Assembly: GCA_947629675.1 (NCBI GenBank)
Contig: CANREM010000013.1
Coordinates: forward strand, 1-46,487
Direction: 5' to 3'
Length of the DNA stretch: 46,487 nucleotides
From: an uncultured Clostridia bacterium
GTDB lineage: Bacteria > Bacillota > Clostridia > Christensenellales > Borkfalkiaceae
The notes under the pieces are model-generated. The model worked only from the letters and a program-made list of their open reading frames with translations, was not told the origin of the DNA and made no database searches. Shown piece by piece: positions 42,456 to 46,487 of this stretch; position 1 is the stretch's first letter; each line of letters opens with the position of its first letter. The position numbers were made by a program, and so were the translations under genes.

Positions 42456-43205
42456 ATGATCGACACCATCAAATTGCACCTTCCCGCCCCCGCGGGGGAG
42501 GAGGAGCGGCTCGCCTATGTCTATGTCCCCGACAACGCAAAGAAGGGGGAACGCTTCCCCGTGATGTATCTCTTCGACGGGCAGACCGCCTTTTTCGACG
42601 AGACCGCCCCCTACGGCGAGAGCATGCGGCTTGCAGACTTTCTCAAAAAGCGGGGGACCCGCATCATCGTCGCCTCCGTCGAGGCGGATAAAAAGGAGCG
42701 GATGAGCGAATATTCGCCCTTCTCCTTCACCTCTCCCTTCGGGAATTCCTCGGGCTATGGGCAAAAGCACCTCGAATGGCTCACGAAGGTATTCAAGCCC
42801 TTCATCGACGAAAAATATCCCACGCTCGGCGACCGCGCCCATACCATGCTCGCGGGCAGCTCTCTCGGCGGCCTCATGACGCTGTACGGCCTCGCAAGGT
42901 TCCCCGATGTCTTTTCGGCGGGATTGGCCTTCTCCCCCAGCCTCTGGGTGAACGGGGAGGAGATGGCGCGCCTTCTCGAGGGGATCCGCCCCGACAGCGA
43001 GATCTACTTCGACTACGGCGAGAAGGAACTCACCAACCACAAGGAAGTGAAGGAGAGCCTCGTTCTCGCTTGCAACGCCCTCGCAAAGAGCGGCGCGTGC
43101 TACTGCTTCCGCCTCGCAAAGGGGGCGGTGCATAACGAGGGAGCTTGGAAAAAACGCCTTCCTTCCGCCCTCGATTGCTTTTCCCTGACCCAAGCGTCAT
43201 CCTGA
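42456..43205 (+). CDS. Putative esterase (esterase D-like alpha/beta hydrolase)
   Basis: The 249-residue protein is an alpha/beta hydrolase of the PF00756 type. VMYLFDGQTAFFDE opens the core. The nucleophile elbow is LAGSSLGGLMTLYGL (Ser in GSSLG, about residue 133). An acidic residue follows in EIYFDYGEKE, and the likely catalytic His is in AVHNEGAWKKRLP. No signal peptide, so it is cytosolic. Relatives cleave siderophore or acyl esters; the substrate here is unknown. AAGGAGG precedes the ATG. Confidence 0.85.
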   Translation: MIDTIKLHLPAPAGEEERLAYVYVPDNAKKGERFPVMYLFDGQTAFFDETAPYGESMRLADFLKKRGTRIIVASVEADKKERMSEYSPFSFTSPFGNSSGYGQKHLEWLTKVFKPFIDEKYPTLGDRAHTMLAGSSLGGLMTLYGLARFPDVFSAGLAFSPSLWVNGEEMARLLEGIRPDSEIYFDYGEKELTNHKEVKESLVLACNALAKSGACYCFRLAKGAVHNEGAWKKRLPSALDCFSLTQASS

Positions 43206-43395
43206 GCGGAGGCGAAGCCGAAGTCGAAGGATCCCCCAATACGCAGTCCGTCACCCCCTCCGTGGGAGGGGGAACTAAAGGGGGGTGGGGCGACACCGCG
43301 TCATCCCCTCATACGCAGTCCGTCACCCCCTCCGTGGGAGGGGGAATCAAAGGGGGTGGGGCGACACCGCGTCATCCCCTCATACGCAGTCCGGC
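43206..43395. repeat. Intergenic hairpin repeats
   Basis: Two copies of the CCCCCTCCGTGGGAGGGGG module with G-rich tail (about 43253-43290 and 43325-43362), interleaved with ATACGCAGTCC cores at about 43239, 43312 and 43382. Confidence 0.75.
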
Positions 43396-43401
43396 CACAG
43401 G

Positions 43402-43430
43402 AAAAGCGGCCCCGCAGGGCCGCTTTTTTG
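43402..43430. terminator. Bidirectional terminator between convergent genes
   Basis: GCGGCCC (43406-43412) and GGGCCGC (43417-43423) with AAAA before and TTTTTT after; it serves the minus-strand zinc-ribbon gene and possibly the esterase gene. Confidence 0.85.
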
Positions 43431-43446
43431 CCGTTCGATACGAAGA

Positions 43447-43827
43447 TCAATAATAAGTAGGGATATTTGAAATAGCAGCTGCACCGAGTGCCACGACGCA
43501 GATGACGGCGATCAGCACGATGACCATCTCCACGATGGAGACGACGAGACCTGCGAGCGCGAGGCCGTGACCTTCACCGTTCATCTCCTTCGCCTTGTTG
43601 AGGCCGATGATGGAGAGAACAAGCCCGACGATGGGGAAGATGAAGGCGAACACAAGCCCGAGGATCGCAAAGATATTGCTCTGTTGCTGGGTCGTCTGCT
43701 GATAGATGACGGTGGGCTGTTGCTGTTGTTGCTGTTGTTGCGCTTGCGGCTGGCCGAGCGCGGCACCGCAGTTGGGGCAGAACGGCGCGTTTTCATCTAC
43801 CACGCTGCCGCATTTGGGACAAAACAT
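43447..43827 (-). CDS. Zinc-ribbon DUF4190 membrane protein with poly-Q linker
   Basis: The 126-residue protein has an N-terminal zinc ribbon, FCPKCGSVVDENAPFCPNCG (two CxxC pairs, residues 2-21), a glutamine-rich linker with a run of eight Q encoded by mixed CAA/CAG codons, and two membrane helices of the DUF4190 type (IFAILGLVFAFIFPIVGLVL; GLALAGLVVSIVEMVIVLIA). Function unknown; such proteins are common small membrane proteins in Firmicutes. AAGGAGG precedes the start. Confidence 0.88.
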   Translation of the reverse strand: MFCPKCGSVVDENAPFCPNCGAALGQPQAQQQQQQQQPTVIYQQTTQQQSNIFAILGLVFAFIFPIVGLVLSIIGLNKAKEMNGEGHGLALAGLVVSIVEMVIVLIAVICVVALGAAAISNIPTYY

Positions 43828-43863
43828 TTTGCATTCCTCCTTAAAAAGGTCGTTTGATATTCA

Positions 43864-43894
43864 CATTATATCATACGGGGGAGGGTATATGTCA
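43864..43894 (-). promoter_or_regulatory. Promoter of the zinc-ribbon gene
   Basis: On the minus strand TTGACA (43889-43894) and TATAAT (43864-43869), with a long 19-nt spacer. Confidence 0.6.
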
Positions 43895-43970
43895 AGAGAT
43901 TTTACCATTTTTTGCGGAGAATTGTCGAAATTTTGAGGATCGTCCCGAAAAGAAGGGCGGGCGGAAATTC

Positions 43971-43999
43971 TTTACATCGCCCGCTTCATCTGCTATAAT
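43971..43999 (+). promoter_or_regulatory. Promoter of mnmE
   Basis: TTTACA (43971-43976) and TATAAT (43994-43999), spacer 17 nt; AAGAGG lies before the start codon. Confidence 0.85.
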
Positions 44000-44029
44000 G
44001 GGGGAGAAAACATCGTTAAGAGGCAAGAT

Positions 44030-45310
44030 ATGGTAATTTCCGCGATTTCGACCGCACAGGGACGGGGCGGCGTTGCGATCGTCCGCATGAGCGGCGAAGG
44101 CTGCCTGGAGATCGCAAAGAAGATGTTCTCCCGCAAGGGGGAGTTTGTCCCCAACGTGATGTATGCAGGCAACATCGACGCGGGAAGTTTTTCCGACTTC
44201 GGCATGTGTGTCTACTTCCGCGCCCCCCGTTCCTTCACGGGGGAGGACACGGTGGAATTTCACTGCCACGGCGGGTATGAGATCGCCCGCGCCATTCTGG
44301 CCCGCACATTGGAACTCGGCGCAAGGCTCGCCGAACGGGGAGAATTTACGAAGAGAGCCTTCCTTTCGGGCAAACTCTCCCTCTCGGCGGCGGAGGGGAT
44401 GGCGGATATGATCAACGCCTCTTCCCTCGCGGAAGTGCGCGCAGGAGCCATCCTCTACGGCGAGAGACTGACCGGGGAGGGGAGGGAGTTGCAGGCAAAG
44501 ATCCGCTCCGCCCTCGCGGGCGTGGAGGCGGACGTCGATTTCCCCGAGGAGGACCTGAATGCGGACTCACGGACGCAAACGAGGGGTACCATGTCCGAGG
44601 TCGAGGCCTCACTTCGCGCTCTTTTGAAGCAATACGGCGCGGGGAGAAAGATCAAAAACGGCGTCGCAGTCGCCATCACGGGGCAGCCCAATGCGGGGAA
44701 AAGCACCCTCCTTAACGCACTCCTCGGCTTTGAGCGCGCGATCGTCTCCGACGTCCCCGGCACCACCCGCGATACGGTGGAGGGTACGGTGGAGATAAAG
44801 GGCGTTCTCTTCCGCCTCATCGATACGGCGGGCATCCGCGAATCGGAGGATGCGATCGAGCGCGAGGGGGTAAGGCGGGCGGAACAGGCCATCTCTTCCG
44901 CCGACCTCATCCTGTATCTCAAGGGGGAGGAAAGGCCGGCTTTCCCCGAGCATATCCCCGTCATCACCGTGGGCGCAAAGTGCGACATCCAAAGAAGAAC
45001 GGGGTGCGACGTCCTCGTCTCCGCCCTAACGGGGGAGGGGATGGAACAGCTCAGAGAACTGATGTATGAGCGCGGCTTCGGCGCGGAGTCGGGCGAAACT
45101 TTTTTGCTGGAAGAGAGGCACTATGAGGCCGCAAAGCGTGCCCTCGAGGCGACGCAAAGGGCCATCCGTGCGATCGACGAAGGCCTTCCCCCCGAGCTGT
45201 ATGCCGAGGACATGCGTGCGGCCCATACCGCCCTCGGGGAGTTCTCCGGCGAAACGGCCTCCGACGCTGTCATCGACGAGATCTTCTCCAAATTCTGCGT
45301 CGGCAAATAA
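44030..45310 (+). CDS. mnmE: tRNA uridine-34 modification GTPase
   Basis: The 426-residue enzyme works with MnmG to modify the wobble uridine of several tRNAs. The N-terminal folate-binding domain has GRGGVAIVRMSG and HCHGGYEIARAIL. The G domain has G1 GQPNAGKSTLLNALL, G2 PGTTRDTVEG and G3 DTAGIR; G4 reads AKCD where most members have NKxD or NKSD. The C-terminal FCVGK is a slight variant of the usual FCIGK. Length is a little below the usual 450-460 residues. No T-rich terminator before the repeats. Confidence 0.96.
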   Translation: MVISAISTAQGRGGVAIVRMSGEGCLEIAKKMFSRKGEFVPNVMYAGNIDAGSFSDFGMCVYFRAPRSFTGEDTVEFHCHGGYEIARAILARTLELGARLAERGEFTKRAFLSGKLSLSAAEGMADMINASSLAEVRAGAILYGERLTGEGRELQAKIRSALAGVEADVDFPEEDLNADSRTQTRGTMSEVEASLRALLKQYGAGRKIKNGVAVAITGQPNAGKSTLLNALLGFERAIVSDVPGTTRDTVEGTVEIKGVLFRLIDTAGIRESEDAIEREGVRRAEQAISSADLILYLKGEERPAFPEHIPVITVGAKCDIQRRTGCDVLVSALTGEGMEQLRELMYERGFGAESGETFLLEERHYEAAKRALEATQRAIRAIDEGLPPELYAEDMRAAHTALGEFSGETASDAVIDEIFSKFCVGK

Positions 45311-45530
45311 CCCCGCGTCTTTCGCGTCATCCTTCCTACGCAGTCCACTTGCCCACCCCTTGAGGGGTGGGTGTCGCCTTTGGCGACAGAAGGGGTGTCC
45401 CCGCGTCATCCTGCCCCGCGCGGCCTCTTCCCTTTGCGTCATCCCGAGGGGCGCAGCCCCGAGAGGATCCCCTTATACGCAGTCCGTCACCCCCTCCCTC
45501 GGGAGGGGGAATCAAAGGGGGTGGGGCGTC
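45311..45530. repeat. Intergenic hairpin repeats up to the element boundary
   Basis: Contains CCACCCCTTGAGGGGTGG with GTCGCCTTTGGCGAC (45353-45392), a GAGGGGCGCAGCCCCGAGAGG hairpin module, the core ATACGCAGTCC (about 45475) and CCCCCTCCCTCGGGAGGGGG with G-rich tail (45489-45527). The host repeat pattern ends abruptly near 45530, where the mobile element seems to start. Confidence 0.7.
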
Positions 45531-45956
45531 CCACATGGGTCGTACGGCGGTAGTGCCCGCCGTACCCGCCTCGCTACCAGCTCGGCTGTCGCATTGCGGC
45601 TCACAGCCCACCGGGCTGTTGAGCAGAAATGCAATGCTCCACCCTCAAATCCCTTTCTGATTTCGATTACCACAAAATCAGCGGGACGAAAACTTTCGTC
45701 CCGCTGATTTTGGCGCGCCAAGTGAAACCTAAATTGAACTAATGTGTTCGGTTTAGGTTTTTCTTTTGCTTTCAAAGGACAGAAAGGGCGGCGGTTTATG
45801 CCGCGAAAGGCTCTTGACATGAGAAAGACGTGCTGTAGGCTGTTTGCCAAAGGCAAGAAAAAAGCCCCGCAGGGGCGGGATACTTGGCGCATTGCCATAA
45901 ATACCGCACGTCTGCGAGGCTCGTGTCAAGAGCACCGTGGAATAAATAGCCGCCCG
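45530..45956. other. Structured non-coding end of a serine-recombinase element
   Basis: This stretch is dense in inverted repeats: TACGGCGG/CCGCCGTA (about 45542-45563); a long nested hairpin, GCATTGC..GCTCACAGCCC/GGGCTGTTGAGC..GCAATGC (about 45592-45634); the perfect 18-bp pair AAAATCAGCGGGACGAAA (45674-45691) and its complement (45694-45711); TGGCGCGCCA (45711-45720); and a large nested structure (45785-45955). I recall minus-strand conceptual peptides like this region's being common beside recombinases of gut Firmicutes, but I doubt that they are real proteins. Confidence 0.6.
45725..45768 (+). terminator. Strong stem with U-tract inside the element end
   Basis: AAACCTAAATTGAAC (45725-45739) pairs with GTTCGGTTTAGGTTT (45746-45760), two G-U pairs included, followed by TTCTTTT. 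It would stop plus-strand transcription running from mnmE into the element. Confidence 0.6.
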
Positions 45957-46487
45957 TTAAAGGCGCAATTCTATCCGTATCGGACGGAGTACGGGTTCTT
46001 TGCGGTTGTGTATCATGCACGGCATAATTCCCGTTTCAGAGGCAAAAGAAAAGCCCTGACTGTCGTCAGGACTTACTCTCAAAGGGCTGTTAAAGTAGAT
46101 TTCGATTTTATCGTCAAAGAGGACGATTTGCTTTATCAGAAAGTTGATGAGCATTTGCGGTTCGAGGCGCAACGCTTGCTCGTAGTATTCGCGGATCTCC
46201 CGCTCCGAAAGCAATATCCGCGTCTTGCTCCGCTCGGTTACGATTTTCCGTTCCAATTCTTCAAGTTTAAGTTCGAGTTCTTTCAATCGCTTTGTCGTGG
46301 TATTCGTCACAACGCCTTGCTCTATCGCAGACATGATATTGTCAATTACTCTCTGCGTATGCCACTTCTCTTTCAAAAGCGCGTTCTCGCAGGATTTGTC
46401 TTTTACCATGGTTTCCTGCGCTTCCGATAAGCCGCGCACCATGCGTTTGATGACGTCGGGCTTGGAAAGTTCTTTGACAATGCAGTC
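45957..46487 (-). CDS. Large serine recombinase, C-terminal part (truncated by window edge)
   Basis: The 176 residues visible are the end of a large serine recombinase: a coiled-coil region (LKELELKLEELERKI with flanking charged helices) and the C-terminal pattern MLINFLIKQIVLFDDKIEIYF then NSPLRVSPDDSQGFSF. The frame is open to the window edge, so the catalytic and zinc-ribbon parts lie beyond it. Base composition is visibly more AT-rich than in the neighbours, a sign of recent transfer. Such enzymes integrate and excise Tn4451-like transposons, conjugative elements and phages. Confidence 0.85.
   Translation of the reverse strand, partial: DCIVKELSKPDVIKRMVRGLSEAQETMVKDKSCENALLKEKWHTQRVIDNIMSAIEQGVVTNTTTKRLKELELKLEELERKIVTERSKTRILLSEREIREYYEQALRLEPQMLINFLIKQIVLFDDKIEIYFNSPLRVSPDDSQGFSFASETGIMPCMIHNRKEPVLRPIRIELRL

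Noticed and set aside
45512-45898. 128-codon minus-strand protein next to the recombinase
   Set aside because: It crosses several strong inverted repeats and ends in host repeat DNA; similar conceptual peptides seem to be by-products of a conserved element end.
45744-46430. 228-codon plus-strand frame opposite the recombinase
   Set aside because: The minus strand encodes a recognisable recombinase C-terminus; the plus frame has no family pattern and crosses the nested hairpin structure.
1-46487. tRNA or rRNA genes
   Set aside because: No cloverleaf with conserved GGTTCRA-type T-loop or rRNA sequence was recognised by eye; a tRNAscan would settle it.

Overview
Organism. The window is GC-rich (my impression is about 60% or more) and reads like a chromosome segment of an uncultured spore-forming Clostridia-type Firmicute. 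The evidence is two sporulation genes (yunB, spoVAC), vegetative promoters of the TTGACA-17-TATAAT type, lipoproteins, a DUF4190 protein, a YjzC-like protein and the mfd / PrsA-like foldase order. I cannot name a species; a Christensenellales-like gut lineage is a guess.

Layout. 1-5500 holds a WYL regulator, a small gene, tyrS with a structured leader, a YigZ-family gene, yunB and murG. 5735-9650 holds two minus-strand envelope proteins on either side of a plus-strand gene for a sigma-region-4-like regulator. 9704-17147 is a compact plus-strand phage cassette in the gene order of P22: large terminase, small terminase-like piece, portal, scaffold, coat, head-completion protein, beta-propeller hub-like protein and a last unknown protein. 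No integrase, lysis, tail-fibre, ejection or replication gene is visible. 17725-20917 has an orphan spoVAC, a DUF1858 protein, a thioesterase, an SDR oxidoreductase and a PH-domain membrane protein. 21069-31277 carries glpK, prs, pth, mfd, a large foldase-like lipoprotein, uppP and a YjzC-like gene. 31467-37655 has a ferritin-like protein that seems to have lost metal ligands, a DUF4130/radical-SAM DNA-repair-type pair, and a two-component system coupled to an exported protein. 37663-40529 is an ABC-importer operon with a TM1266-type regulator behind a riboswitch-like leader. 41239-45310 has a GNAT-type acetyltransferase, an esterase, a zinc-ribbon membrane protein and mnmE. From about 45530 onward lies the end of a lower-GC mobile element with the 3' part of a large serine recombinase.

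How it works together. Most genes are housekeeping. The clearest candidate for an undescribed system is the phage head and packaging cassette. All its frames are open, its base composition looks like that of the host, it has a candidate dedicated regulator, and it sits among chromosomal genes. It could build and fill capsids but shows no means of its own to integrate, replicate or lyse, so a domesticated particle, a gene-transfer-agent-like element or a satellite are the hypotheses to test. Other features of note: many genes start 6-8 nt after a -10 box with no Shine-Dalgarno (leaderless mRNAs), a possible tyrS attenuator, a switch-like leader of unrecognised class, and a telomere-like heptamer array just before pth.

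Intergenic DNA. Nearly every long gap is filled by one family of modular hairpin repeats, often sharing a core close to ATACGAAGTCC. No tRNA, rRNA or CRISPR array was seen.
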